Positions 1 to 6,577 of a DNA stretch of 35,228 bases are shown here, one piece after another. Numbering within the stretch: position 1 is the stretch's first letter; every line of letters begins with the position of its first letter. Source of the DNA: an uncultured Bacilli bacterium (GTDB lineage Bacteria > Bacillota_I > Bacilli_A > RF39 > UBA660); contig CAJUIY010000014.1 in the NCBI GenBank assembly GCA_910586865.1, positions 1-35,228 of the forward strand. Direction: 5' to 3'. Position numbers and translations under genes: made by a program. The notes under the pieces were generated by a model. It made no database searches. It had not been told where the DNA came from and worked only from the letters and a program-made list of their open reading frames with translations.

Positions 1-14
1 AGGATTGCGAATTT

Positions 15-2279
15 ATGAGTATAGAAATGATTATAGTATTAATACTAGTGATTATAGTAATAATTTATTTTTTATTTATTGATCCTAAACTAAATAAGCA
101 AAAAATAAAGAATAATAATGAATACGGAAGTGCCAGATTTGCCAGGAAAAAAGAAATAGATAAAAACTTTACAAAAGAAAGTTTATCTAATATTCAAAAG
201 GCAGGTTTTCCTATTTCCTTTTCCAAAGATTTAAAATATGCTTATTTTGATAATGATACTCCTCACTGGTGTTTGCTTGGCTCATCTGGTTCTGGAAAAT
301 CGGTAACATCTGTAATACCACAATGCAGTTTTCTTGCAAATGCGAAAGAGAGAAGAAGCGTTTTTGTTACTGATCCTAAAGGAGAAATATTTGGAGCAAC
401 ATCAAAGATGTTTAAAGATAATGGTTATGATATTCATACTATTGATTTTAGAAATCCTCAACAATCATCTCATTTTAATATTTTGGAGCCAATTATTAAA
501 GAATATGAAAATTATATTGAATGTAATAAAATAGCTGATGAAATAGAAGATTATTTAAAATTTAAAAATAATGTAGAAATAGAACAACAAGAATCTAATA
601 TAGTTGAAGAAGAAACTTTGGAAGATTTCATATCTAATACATTTAATAAAAAGACAGAGATAACTATAGAAAAAGAATACGATAAGTATGAGAAATATAA
701 GGACGTTTCAATTGATGAATTGCGATCTAGATTAGTTAAAAATAGAAATAGTGCAACTTCATCATATGCAGAAACAAATAGACTTATCAATTCCTTAGCA
801 GATATGATTTTTGCAGAAAAAGGGAATCAAGATCCATTTTGGAATAATAGTGCCAGTAATTTGTTACAAGGGCTTATTGGCTTATTTCTAGAAGAATATA
901 AAGATGGAAAGGTAGAACGTAAGAAAATTACAATGACATCTATTAAAAAGTTCCAAAATAGTAGTATGGAAGAAAGAAATTTTAAGCGATTAAAAGTTTA
1001 TATAAATAATAAACCTTATGGTTGTAAATCAAAGGATTCTTTAACTTCAATTTTTTCTGCAAGTGATAACACATATAAATCAATTACAGCTGTATTTGGA
1101 GCAAAGATGGCAATATTTGATGATGTAAACGTGGCAAATGTTACTTCCTCATCAGACTTTGAATTTGACTGCTTAGGCAAAAAGCCTACTGCCTTATTTG
1201 TAATAGTGCCAGACGAAGATAAAACATACTTTACGCTAGTTACAATAATTGTAGGCTTACTTTATAAGGAATTAGTGAAATTAGCTAATTCTAACCCATC
1301 AAAAAAGTTAGATGTACAGATAGATTGGTTATTAGATGAATTTGCAAACTGTCCACCTTTAAACGATATAGAAGCGATTGTTTCTGTTGCAAGATCTCGT
1401 GGTATGAGATTTCAATTTTACATTCAGTCATTTTCACAACTTGATAATGTGTATGGAAAAGAAGTGGCTCAAATTATCCTGGATAACTGTGGTTTATGTT
1501 ATTTAAAAACAAATACTATGGATACGGCAGAAACGATTAGTAAAAGACTCGGAAAAAAGACTATAGAATCTAATTCTGTCAGTCAAAGTGCATATTCAGG
1601 TATATTTAGTATGAATAACAGTAATAATGCAAATAAATCCATTTCTTTGATGGCTAGAGACTTATTAACACCAGATGAGGTAATGCAGTTAAGATTTAAA
1701 ACAATTATTTTTCCTACAAAAGGATATCCAATTTTTAGAGACACAATCTTTTATAAAAAATTTAATTGTTATCAACCTGGTAAAATAGAAAGACTTAATC
1801 AATTACTAAAAGATTTGAAAGATACTTATTTTACTGTAGAAGATATTAATAATCCAGTTAATTCAATGCCGAATATAAGAGATTTAAAATCAATGATGTC
1901 AAAAGAAGAAAAAAATATAATCAATTATCAATTAGAAATAAATGATAAGGCATTAAAATTAGCAATAGAGCAATTACAAGAGATTCTACAAGAGAAATCT
2001 TTTGAATATGAATTGAAAGAAAGAGATCAAAAGAAATATTGTAGGGTAAAATTAAATAAGCATTTAACACCAAAAGAAAAGATTCAAATAAATGAAGTTT
2101 TAAGAAAAGACGATAAATTTGAAGTTAGTATTGATTCTGGAGATGGAAATACTACAGTATTAAACATCGAAGCTGGTAACCAGTTTGCAATAGAAGAAGA
2201 ATTGCACAAGAAAGAATTAACGAAGGATAGTTTAAATAAAAATTTGGAAATGAGAAGAAAAAAAGTAGTAACAGAGTAG
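15..2279 (+). CDS. VirD4/TraG-type IV secretion coupling protein
   Basis: This is a type IV coupling protein ATPase that would hand relaxase-bound DNA to a conjugation channel at the membrane. One N-terminal membrane segment spans about residues 5-22, followed by the EYGSARFA motif (36-43) usual in Gram-positive VirD4/TraG proteins. The Walker A motif GSSGSGKS is at 89-96, a DPKGE motif lies shortly after it, and a Walker B-like LLDEFA is near residue 440. At 754 residues it is longer than many family members: an acidic, Lys-rich insert occupies about 155-225, and a Lys/Glu-rich tail follows the ATPase core. AGGA lies 10 nt upstream of the ATG and a strong terminator follows. No relaxase, integrase or other transfer gene is visible, so it is probably the last gene of an element extending left of the window. 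The family call is firm; membership in a mobile element is inferred. Confidence 0.92.
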   Translation: MSIEMIIVLILVIIVIIYFLFIDPKLNKQKIKNNNEYGSARFARKKEIDKNFTKESLSNIQKAGFPISFSKDLKYAYFDNDTPHWCLLGSSGSGKSVTSVIPQCSFLANAKERRSVFVTDPKGEIFGATSKMFKDNGYDIHTIDFRNPQQSSHFNILEPIIKEYENYIECNKIADEIEDYLKFKNNVEIEQQESNIVEEETLEDFISNTFNKKTEITIEKEYDKYEKYKDVSIDELRSRLVKNRNSATSSYAETNRLINSLADMIFAEKGNQDPFWNNSASNLLQGLIGLFLEEYKDGKVERKKITMTSIKKFQNSSMEERNFKRLKVYINNKPYGCKSKDSLTSIFSASDNTYKSITAVFGAKMAIFDDVNVANVTSSSDFEFDCLGKKPTALFVIVPDEDKTYFTLVTIIVGLLYKELVKLANSNPSKKLDVQIDWLLDEFANCPPLNDIEAIVSVARSRGMRFQFYIQSFSQLDNVYGKEVAQIILDNCGLCYLKTNTMDTAETISKRLGKKTIESNSVSQSAYSGIFSMNNSNNANKSISLMARDLLTPDEVMQLRFKTIIFPTKGYPIFRDTIFYKKFNCYQPGKIERLNQLLKDLKDTYFTVEDINNPVNSMPNIRDLKSMMSKEEKNIINYQLEINDKALKLAIEQLQEILQEKSFEYELKERDQKKYCRVKLNKHLTPKEKIQINEVLRKDDKFEVSIDSGDGNTTVLNIEAGNQFAIEEELHKKELTKDSLNKNLEMRRKKVVTE

Positions 2280-2308
2280 TATAATTATTATTAAAGGCAA
2301 AGTAAAGA

Positions 2309-2338
2309 GACACTAGAACTAAATCTAGTGTCTTTTTT
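2309..2338 (+). terminator. Rho-independent terminator after the coupling protein
   Basis: A perfect 9-bp stem GACACTAGA / TCTAGTGTC closes a 6-nt loop and is followed by six T. It ends the transcript of the coupling-protein gene. Confidence 0.93.
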
Positions 2339-2381
2339 ATTTTTACTATATAAAATAAGCAAACAAATTAAAAATTCTCCT

Positions 2382-2486
2382 ATGGAAAAATCAAAATTCA
2401 CTATAAAAGAGGCTCTAGAATCGCAAAAAGTACGATTTGATAATTTTATCGTCTTATGCAATAATATCGCCCAAAAAGGAGATTAA
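2382..2486 (+). CDS. 34-residue ORF, unknown
   Basis: This short ORF (MEKSKFTIKEALESQ...) lies after the coupling-protein terminator and ends 2 nt before the next small ORF. No good Shine-Dalgarno sequence precedes its ATG. The peptide is polar with a Lys/Glu-rich start. It could be a real small accessory protein of the element, a leader peptide for the next ORF, or a gene remnant. I do not recognise it. Confidence 0.3.
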   Translation: MEKSKFTIKEALESQKVRFDNFIVLCNNIAQKGD

Positions 2487-2488
2487 AG

Positions 2489-2659
2489 ATGTTTACGAGG
2501 GCCTTATCAGAAGAGCAGATAAAACTTTTTACTGTTAAAACAGGCATCAAAGCTACTAAGATACTTTTACATAAAAATAGAAAGTATTATTATGTTACTA
2601 TAATTGACGAATCAGTAAAGCTAAGAATCAGTAGAGAATTAGCAAACACATTAATTTAG
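2489..2659 (+). CDS. 56-residue ORF with strong RBS, unknown
   Basis: The ATG is preceded by AAAAAGGAG 8-9 nt upstream, a convincing ribosome-binding site that overlaps the end of the preceding small ORF. The product (MFTRALSEEQIKLF...) is basic, with a predicted beta-strand core around KYYYVTIID, and it ends in TAG. It resembles the small accessory proteins often found at the ends of conjugative elements, but I recognise no family. The RBS quality and clean spacing favour a real gene. Confidence 0.5.
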   Translation: MFTRALSEEQIKLFTVKTGIKATKILLHKNRKYYYVTIIDESVKLRISRELANTLI

Positions 2660-2818
2660 TAGTAAATATAATTTAAATAAAAATAGTAAAACTAAATTAC
2701 TCCAAAATTACTCCGAAGTAGGTGGAAAATATGAAAAAAATAAAATTAATTGGAAAAAATATTAAAACTTTTCTTTATTTTATAAAGATTCATGTATTTT
2801 ATTGTATTCCCCCGGCGC

Positions 2819-2887
2819 TACCACATAGGAAATCTGTTCGAACTAAACGAACTTTATATAAGAGACTTGTCAAAAGTCTTTTTTTAT
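2819..2887 (+). repeat. Repeat copy 1 (terminator-ended, ~70 bp)
   Basis: By eye this segment aligns over its whole length with 3539-3604 at roughly 70 % identity. Shared stretches include TACCA, a GAAAATCT-like block, an ACTTTA-GATAAG-like block and GACTT-TCAAAAG followed by T. Copy 1 also contains GTTCG / CGAAC as a small stem and ends in a functional-looking terminator (2863-2886). The two copies are in direct orientation and bracket the toxin-antitoxin candidate and the DUF1653-like gene. Confidence 0.6.
2863..2886 (+). terminator. Terminator at the end of repeat copy 1
   Basis: The stem AGACTT / AAGTCT with a 5-nt loop is followed by about seven T. It would end any transcript arriving from the left. 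Confidence 0.7.
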
Positions 2888-2929
2888 GTTACTATGAATG
2901 TGTCAAGGAAACTTGCATAAAATAAAAAA

Positions 2930-3012
2930 GGGAACATTCAATATGCCAGTGTTGAGTGTTGCCGTTAAATGGTACCACCTAAATCATTGGATGAGCTAGG
3001 TGGATTTCTTTT
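2930..3012 (+). ncRNA. Candidate type I antitoxin RNA
   Basis: Two hairpins are separated by a short linker. The 5' stem AACATTCAA / TTGAGTGTT (2933-2941 / 2952-2960) is followed by GCCGTTAAATGGTA and a 3' terminator hairpin CCACCTA / TAGGTGG (2975-2981 / 2997-3003) with an inner TCAT/ATGA stem and a T-rich tail. This two-hairpin layout, convergent with a tiny hydrophobic peptide gene on the other strand, is that of Fst-like and related type I antitoxins. A weak TAAAAT box (2918-2923) lies about 10 nt upstream of the presumed 5' end, but the -35 is poor. The function is inferred from structure and position. Confidence 0.5.
2975..3012 (+). terminator. Terminator hairpin of the candidate antitoxin RNA
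   Basis: A 7-bp stem CCACCTA / TAGGTGG has an inner TCAT / ATGA stem and is followed by ATTTCTTTT. Its tail overlaps the stop codon of the oppositely oriented toxin candidate. Confidence 0.75.
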
Positions 3013-3094
3013 ATATTAAAGTTATGAATAACAATAATAGTAAAAGGAAGATAATAATTACTAGAGCAGAGATTAAAAAATCTTTCTTGTTCAT
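3011..3094 (-). CDS. 27-residue hydrophobic peptide, candidate type I toxin
   Basis: The ATG is preceded by GGGAGG with 7-nt spacing, one of the best ribosome-binding sites in the window. The product starts MNKKDF and continues as one uninterrupted Ile/Leu/Phe/Val-rich membrane segment to the C-terminus (about residues 8-27). A promoter (TTGTCA-17-TATAAT, with an extended TG at -10) lies upstream and gives a leader of about 55-60 nt. The gene converges on the two-hairpin small RNA at 2930-3012. Family knowledge: Fst, TxpA/BsrG and Hol_Tox peptides have the same architecture, but I cannot assign this one by sequence. It could instead be a harmless small membrane protein. Confidence 0.65.
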   Translation of the reverse strand: MNKKDFLISALVIIIFLLLLLLFITLI

Positions 3095-3158
3095 TGTATC
3101 GCCTCCCTTCTTATTATGAAGTTTGGCTCCACCCAACTTATTAAATGTTCCTGAAACA

Positions 3159-3187
3159 ATTATAGCAAACATTAGTTTTAGTGACAA
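3159..3187 (-). promoter_or_regulatory. Promoter of the candidate toxin
   Basis: On the minus strand this reads TTGTCA (3187-3182), a 17-nt spacer, then TATAAT (3164-3159) preceded by TGC, an extended -10. The -35 box lies inside the left arm of the 3182-3228 inverted repeat. Confidence 0.7.
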
Positions 3188-3228
3188 TGTTTTTATACTA
3201 AAGTATGCTAATTTAATAAACATTGTCA
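3182..3228. repeat. Perfect 11-bp inverted repeat (TGACAATGTTT...AAACATTGTCA)
   Basis: The arms at 3182-3192 and 3218-3228 are exact reverse complements separated by 25 nt, which include a small palindrome TACTAAAGTA. It lies between the divergent toxin candidate and DUF1653-like gene. The left arm contains the toxin -35 box, so it could be a repressor site. A recombination site or the ends of a tiny insertion are alternatives. Confidence 0.6.
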
Positions 3229-3265
3229 TAGTCAATATACAATAATGAAGGAAGGAAATAATATT

Positions 3266-3442
3266 ATGAATGAAATTCAAGTAAACAAAATTTATAAGTG
3301 CTTTAAAGGAAAATTAATTAGGGTTGTATGTATTGGGCTTGTCACAGAAACAAAAAAAGAAATGGTAGCAATTGAAGAACTAGAAGAATCGCAAGGATAT
3401 CCAAAAGGGCAAATATGGTTTAAAGATAAAAACGGTTTTTAA
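3266..3442 (+). CDS. Stand-alone DUF1653-like small protein
   Basis: The 58-residue product has the DUF1653 pattern: an N-terminal K.YKCFKGK, a central V..IG...ET..EMV, then a Trp-containing IWFKDKNGF near the C-terminus. DUF1653 proteins are usually about 65-75 residues and of unknown function. I chose ATG 3266 because GGAAGGAAAT lies just upstream; the in-frame ATG at 3245 has no ribosome-binding site. It sits beside the toxin candidate and between the two ~70 bp repeats, so it may be cargo of the mobile segment. The fusion protein at 33096-33902 carries the same domain. The assignment is by motif only. Confidence 0.65.
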   Translation: MNEIQVNKIYKCFKGKLIRVVCIGLVTETKKEMVAIEELEESQGYPKGQIWFKDKNGF

Positions 3443-3538
3443 CAAAGTTAATCATGAAAAATATCTTAATATAAGCCGAAAATTCAGATTTGAGTTACAA
3501 AATGCTACTAATTAGTTGTTGATTGTCTTCTTTTAGGG

Positions 3539-3604
3539 TACCAATAGAAAATCTTTTCGGACTATGCAAACTTTAGATAAGGGACTTATCAAAAGTTTTT
3601 TTTT
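3539..3604 (+). repeat. Repeat copy 2 (degenerate, ~70 bp)
   Basis: This is the direct-orientation partner of 2819-2887. Its terminal hairpin is weaker (GACTT / AAGTT before nine T), so copy 2 is the more degraded of the two or has diverged under less constraint. Confidence 0.55.
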
Positions 3605-3636
3605 GCAGGACAAAATTTATAAAGTATTTTATGAAG

Positions 3637-3672
3637 CCCATAGATTTTGATACTTGTGTCAAAACCTATGGG
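3637..3672. repeat. Long imperfect hairpin without a T-tract
   Basis: CCCATAG-A-TTTTGA pairs with TCAAAA-C-CTATGGG: 7 and 6 bp separated by a single mismatch, with an 8-nt loop. No T-run follows, so it is unlikely to be an intrinsic terminator. It lies 30 bp upstream of the -35 box for the ATP-grasp-like gene and could be a protein-binding site or recombination site. Confidence 0.55.
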
Positions 3673-3702
3673 AGATATCTAGCTAACTAACATCAAATTG
3701 AT

Positions 3703-3731
3703 TTGACAAACATACTATTTTGATATAGAAT
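3703..3731 (+). promoter_or_regulatory. Sigma-A promoter for the ATP-grasp-like gene
   Basis: TTGACA and TAGAAT are separated by 17 bp. This is a near-consensus promoter about 30 bp upstream of the original ATG at 3762. Confidence 0.8.
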
Positions 3732-3761
3732 AACAAGCATATTTGAAAGGGGAAAATCAAA

Positions 3762-3872
3762 ATGGGGAAAGAAATTAAGATACCATATGGAAACGGTCAA
3801 TAAATCTATATAGATGCTGAAGCACTCTATATACCTTCAGAATGGATAAACCAAGAACAAAAGGCAATTATT
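3762..3872 (+). other. Original 5' end of the ATP-grasp-like gene, interrupted by TAA
   Basis: ATG 3762 follows AAAGGGG by 8-9 nt and starts the peptide MGKEIKIPYGNGQ. Codon 14 (3801-3803) is TAA. The same frame then continues with protein-like sequence (IYIDAEALYIPSEW...) into the long ORF at 3873. The simplest reading is a nonsense mutation (or sequencing error) in a gene that originally began here. Confidence 0.7.
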
Positions 3873-5021
3873 ATGCCGAATTGTCCCTCTAATGAGAGTA
3901 ACCCTGTTTATGAAGCATATAAAAAAATGTTTCAATATCTTTATGCAATGGATTATAAAATAATAACAGATAGTCGCTTTGTGAATGAAAATACCTTTTT
4001 CTTTTCTCCTTGTTTAGATAAACATGTAAATAAGACTAGAGAAGAATATCATGATAAAAAGAGCAAGAAAATAAATTTATGTCTTATCGCTACTAGGATA
4101 ACACCACCTTTCACGGTGGAATTTCCAGCAGATACTTTTCCTAAGATACTACCAGCTTTTCCTTTTGTTCTTAAAAATCAATATGAACAAGGTGGCGTTG
4201 AAAAGTTTTTCATAAAAAATGAAAATCAACTTCAAATCCTAAAAAAGTTTTATAAGGAGATTAATCTCTATGATAGAGAAAAGCGTATTGAAAAATTAAA
4301 GAAAGAATACTATTATTATCCAGATTTGGAATTCGATGAAAATGGAAAGTCAAATCATGTAATAAGCGTGAATCTAATTAATTATCAAAAAGAGTTTCAT
4401 GAAAATATGGTATTACAGGAATATATTAAAACGCCAACAAAATATAATACGTCTTTAAGAGTTCTAACCTCGTCTTCTGGAGATATCTTAGCAGCTAGTC
4501 TTAAATACGCGGATGATACTAGTAAAACAGAAGAAGATTATTATGGATTTTTTGATAGATATTTATCTAATCAGGCATCGCCATATTTTCTAGGTAGTGG
4601 AAGTATTATTTCCAATACAGTAGCTGGTGGAAGTAGTATATTGCTTGGAAGGAATGATTATTCTGAATTAGAGCAAGAAATACTAATTGCTCATGGTATT
4701 AATCCCAATCATGCTACTGTCCCGACAAAAGTTAGGAAGGCAAGTCTTGCTATTGCCATGCAATGTGCTCACGAAATCGGGGCCATTTGTGGGCTAGATT
4801 TTATTTATAATGAAGAGCAAAAAAGTTGGAAATATCTTGAAGAACATGAAGGACCAATGCTATATTCCTATGCTGAGAAATATCACTTGCCTTATAGCTA
4901 TGAGGCAGAAGACTTTTATACAACCCATCAATTGTTAGATATGGAAATAAGGCTTCATGCCTTAGTGTTAACTATGCAAAAAAAACAATCTCTTGTTTCG
5001 AATTTAGGAAAGAAAAAGTAG
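3873..5021 (+). CDS. ATP-grasp-like protein, 5'-truncated by a nonsense codon
   Basis: The 382-residue remainder is compatible with an ATP-grasp ligase of the RimK/glutathione-synthetase-like kind. It has a Lys-bearing strand FVLKNQYEQGGVEKF (about residue 100), a VLQEYIKTPTKYNTSLRV segment (about 185) and a late CGLDFIY...KYLEEHEGP segment (about 315), where Mg-ATP ligands usually sit. The substrate cannot be inferred. Translation may restart at ATG 3873, which has AAAGG 8 nt upstream, losing the first 37 codons. The remaining frame is intact and uses normal codons, so it may still be functional or only recently broken. The GNAT gene follows by 35 nt, suggesting co-transcription. The fold assignment is moderate. 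Confidence 0.55.
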   Translation: MPNCPSNESNPVYEAYKKMFQYLYAMDYKIITDSRFVNENTFFFSPCLDKHVNKTREEYHDKKSKKINLCLIATRITPPFTVEFPADTFPKILPAFPFVLKNQYEQGGVEKFFIKNENQLQILKKFYKEINLYDREKRIEKLKKEYYYYPDLEFDENGKSNHVISVNLINYQKEFHENMVLQEYIKTPTKYNTSLRVLTSSSGDILAASLKYADDTSKTEEDYYGFFDRYLSNQASPYFLGSGSIISNTVAGGSSILLGRNDYSELEQEILIAHGINPNHATVPTKVRKASLAIAMQCAHEIGAICGLDFIYNEEQKSWKYLEEHEGPMLYSYAEKYHLPYSYEAEDFYTTHQLLDMEIRLHALVLTMQKKQSLVSNLGKKK

Positions 5022-5056
5022 GTTAAGTTAAAGTAAAATAGAATAGGGGGATTTTG

Positions 5057-5638
5057 ATGTTAAAATTAGTTCATGCAATGGACATGGAGTTTCAAAATGT
5101 TAAAAATTATTATGATAGTTTTGGAGGAGATAAGATAGATTTGAACTGTTATGCGATTGCTCAAGTGGAGAATGGTCCACAAAAATATTTTGATTATTTT
5201 ATTAACAGTGAACTGAATTTATATTATTTGGTAAAGGATGAAAACCCCAATTATATTATCGGTTTTGGAACCATCGAAGATAGTGAAATCCTTAATTATC
5301 ATAAAGATTATCTAAATACGGGAAATATTGGTTATGGAATAAGACCTACTGAAAGAAAAAAGGGATATGGGACGATACTTTTTGGTCTATTACTCTTAGA
5401 ATGTAAAAAGTTTGGTATGCATGAAGTTTGTGTATCTTGTCTGAAAGAGAATATCGCATCTAGTGAAGTGATTAAGAAAAATAAAGGAAAGTTGAAAAAA
5501 GAATTTTTGGATGATGAAACAGAAAAATATGGGCAAAAGTTCTGGATTAAACTACATCCAAAGGTTTCCTGTCGTACTAAAAGGCTAGTGAAGAGAACAA
5601 AAAATGTGATATCAAACTGGATATCAGAGCTATGGTAG
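5057..5638 (+). CDS. GNAT-family N-acetyltransferase
   Basis: This protein of about 193 residues would move an acetyl group from acetyl-CoA to an amine; the substrate is unknown. The acetyl-CoA site is recognisable as IGYGIRPTERKKGYGT (about residues 96-111), followed by a long helix and the CLKENIASSEVIKKNKGK segment typical of motif B. The last ~25 residues form a basic tail beyond the usual GNAT end. ATG 5057 is preceded by AGGGGG at 6-nt spacing; an upstream in-frame TTG at 5054 is not needed. It probably shares the promoter at 3703-3731 with the ATP-grasp-like gene, and the pairing hints at a small modification pathway. Confidence 0.85.
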   Translation: MLKLVHAMDMEFQNVKNYYDSFGGDKIDLNCYAIAQVENGPQKYFDYFINSELNLYYLVKDENPNYIIGFGTIEDSEILNYHKDYLNTGNIGYGIRPTERKKGYGTILFGLLLLECKKFGMHEVCVSCLKENIASSEVIKKNKGKLKKEFLDDETEKYGQKFWIKLHPKVSCRTKRLVKRTKNVISNWISELW

Positions 5639-5692
5639 AAAAAAGAAATAAGAATTACTTTTCTAACTGACAAGTCTTTTTTTCTATGATCG

Positions 5693-5721
5693 TTTTCATA
5701 TTGCTAAAGTTATGTTAGAAT
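5693..5721 (+). promoter_or_regulatory. Putative promoter for the 5793 gene
   Basis: TTTTCA and TAGAAT are separated by 17 bp, about 70 bp before the start codon. The -35 is imperfect, so confidence is moderate. Confidence 0.5.
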
Positions 5722-5792
5722 AAGAATAGAAATTGAAAGAACGAAATTGTGATTTTAGTAATATTTTAAATAAGTAAGGGTAGGGTGGAAAT

Positions 5793-6551
5793 ATGGATAA
5801 AATAAAAGAATGGATTCTGAAAAATAAAAAAGAAATTATTATTTTTTTTAGTGGAGCATTTGCTTTCCTTTTGATAGCGGGAACTTTTTTGACCCTTCAT
5901 ACCATGAAGGAAAAAGAGCAAGAAAAAAGGGACGTAGAAATAAAAAAGATAGAAAGTAAGAAAAAGGTAGAAGAAGAAAAGAAACAAAACCAAGAAGAAA
6001 CCAAAAAAACAGAAGGAAATGAAAGAAGGGAAACTAGTCAACCGAATACTCAAGAAAATCCTACTACTCCTATCGTAACTCCAAAGACAGAAGAGGATGT
6101 AGTAGCCTACTTTTCTACACAAGAAGCATATGCTGAGGCAGGAGAAAATGATGTATCGGCAAGGGAACAATTAAAAAGTGGAGTTCGTACCATTTATCAA
6201 TTTTTGTTTCAAGGAGGAACCATTCATGGGAAAACCTTTCATGAATTAAGTAGTAGTGCCAAATTAAAAGTTTTGAAAATTGCTCTTTCTATTGATCAAA
6301 AAATAGATTCTTATTTTCCAAATTACAAGGATAAAATCAAAGAAGGAGCTAGTAATCTAAAATCCAAAGTAATTGTAACCTATCTAGAAACAACCAATAA
6401 AATTTGCACCAATCATGAAGATATTTGTAATCAAGCAAGAGAAGATTTTAAAACAATGAAGAATAGTTTCAAGATATCGTTTTCTCTTATCTCTGGCTTG
6501 GTAAAAGAAGGTGGAGCAGCTCTTAAAGAATGGTATTTAAGTACAAAATAA
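5793..6551 (+). CDS. Membrane-anchored protein with charged linker, unknown
   Basis: The 252-residue product has a basic N-terminus, one membrane segment (about residues 14-33), a highly charged Lys/Glu stretch (about 38-75, possibly coiled coil) and a Thr/Pro linker (about 76-92). A folded, mostly helical domain of about 155 residues faces outward. That domain has two Cys near residues 210-216. The start is clear (GGGTGG before the ATG). The product is not a recognised family. The next unknown gene begins 26 nt downstream and may be co-transcribed. No lipobox or sortase signal is present. Confidence 0.75.
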   Translation: MDKIKEWILKNKKEIIIFFSGAFAFLLIAGTFLTLHTMKEKEQEKRDVEIKKIESKKKVEEEKKQNQEETKKTEGNERRETSQPNTQENPTTPIVTPKTEEDVVAYFSTQEAYAEAGENDVSAREQLKSGVRTIYQFLFQGGTIHGKTFHELSSSAKLKVLKIALSIDQKIDSYFPNYKDKIKEGASNLKSKVIVTYLETTNKICTNHEDICNQAREDFKTMKNSFKISFSLISGLVKEGGAALKEWYLSTK

Positions 6552-6577
6552 TAGATTATAGGTAAGAGGTAAGAGAT

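Larger units (their letters stand above)
2660..3010. other. 350-bp stretch without a protein gene on the plus strand
   Basis: This stretch contains a short tandem repeat of AAATTACTCC near 2693-2714 and the first copy of a ~70 bp repeat (2819-2887) ending in a terminator. The candidate antitoxin RNA (about 2930-3012) follows. The open frame from ATG 2731 (AGGTGG upstream) runs straight through the repeat and terminator, so I do not accept it as coding. Confidence 0.55.
3443..3761. other. Non-coding stretch with repeat, hairpin and promoter
   Basis: No gene is visible here. The stretch contains the second ~70 bp repeat (3539-3604), a long hairpin (3637-3672) and the promoter at 3703-3731 for the ATP-grasp-like gene. 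Confidence 0.7.

Noticed and set aside
2819..2887. GTTCGAACT in the repeat looked like a tRNA T-loop
   Set aside because: The flanking bases do not pair into a T-stem or acceptor stem, so it is not a tRNA gene or tRNA 3' end.
2731..2925. Open frame from ATG 2731 with AGGTGG upstream
   Set aside because: It reads straight through the 70 bp repeat and its terminator hairpin and gives a low-quality, Cys/Lys-rich peptide with no plausible fold.
2960..3012. GGTACC-containing hairpin looked like a T-box antiterminator
   Set aside because: The T-box consensus is incomplete, there is no stem I or specifier loop upstream, and no aminoacyl-tRNA or amino-acid gene follows. A short antitoxin RNA fits better.
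3011..3280. 89-residue reading of the toxin frame
   Set aside because: The strong RBS and promoter both point to the internal ATG at 3094; the upstream part covers the promoter and inverted repeat.
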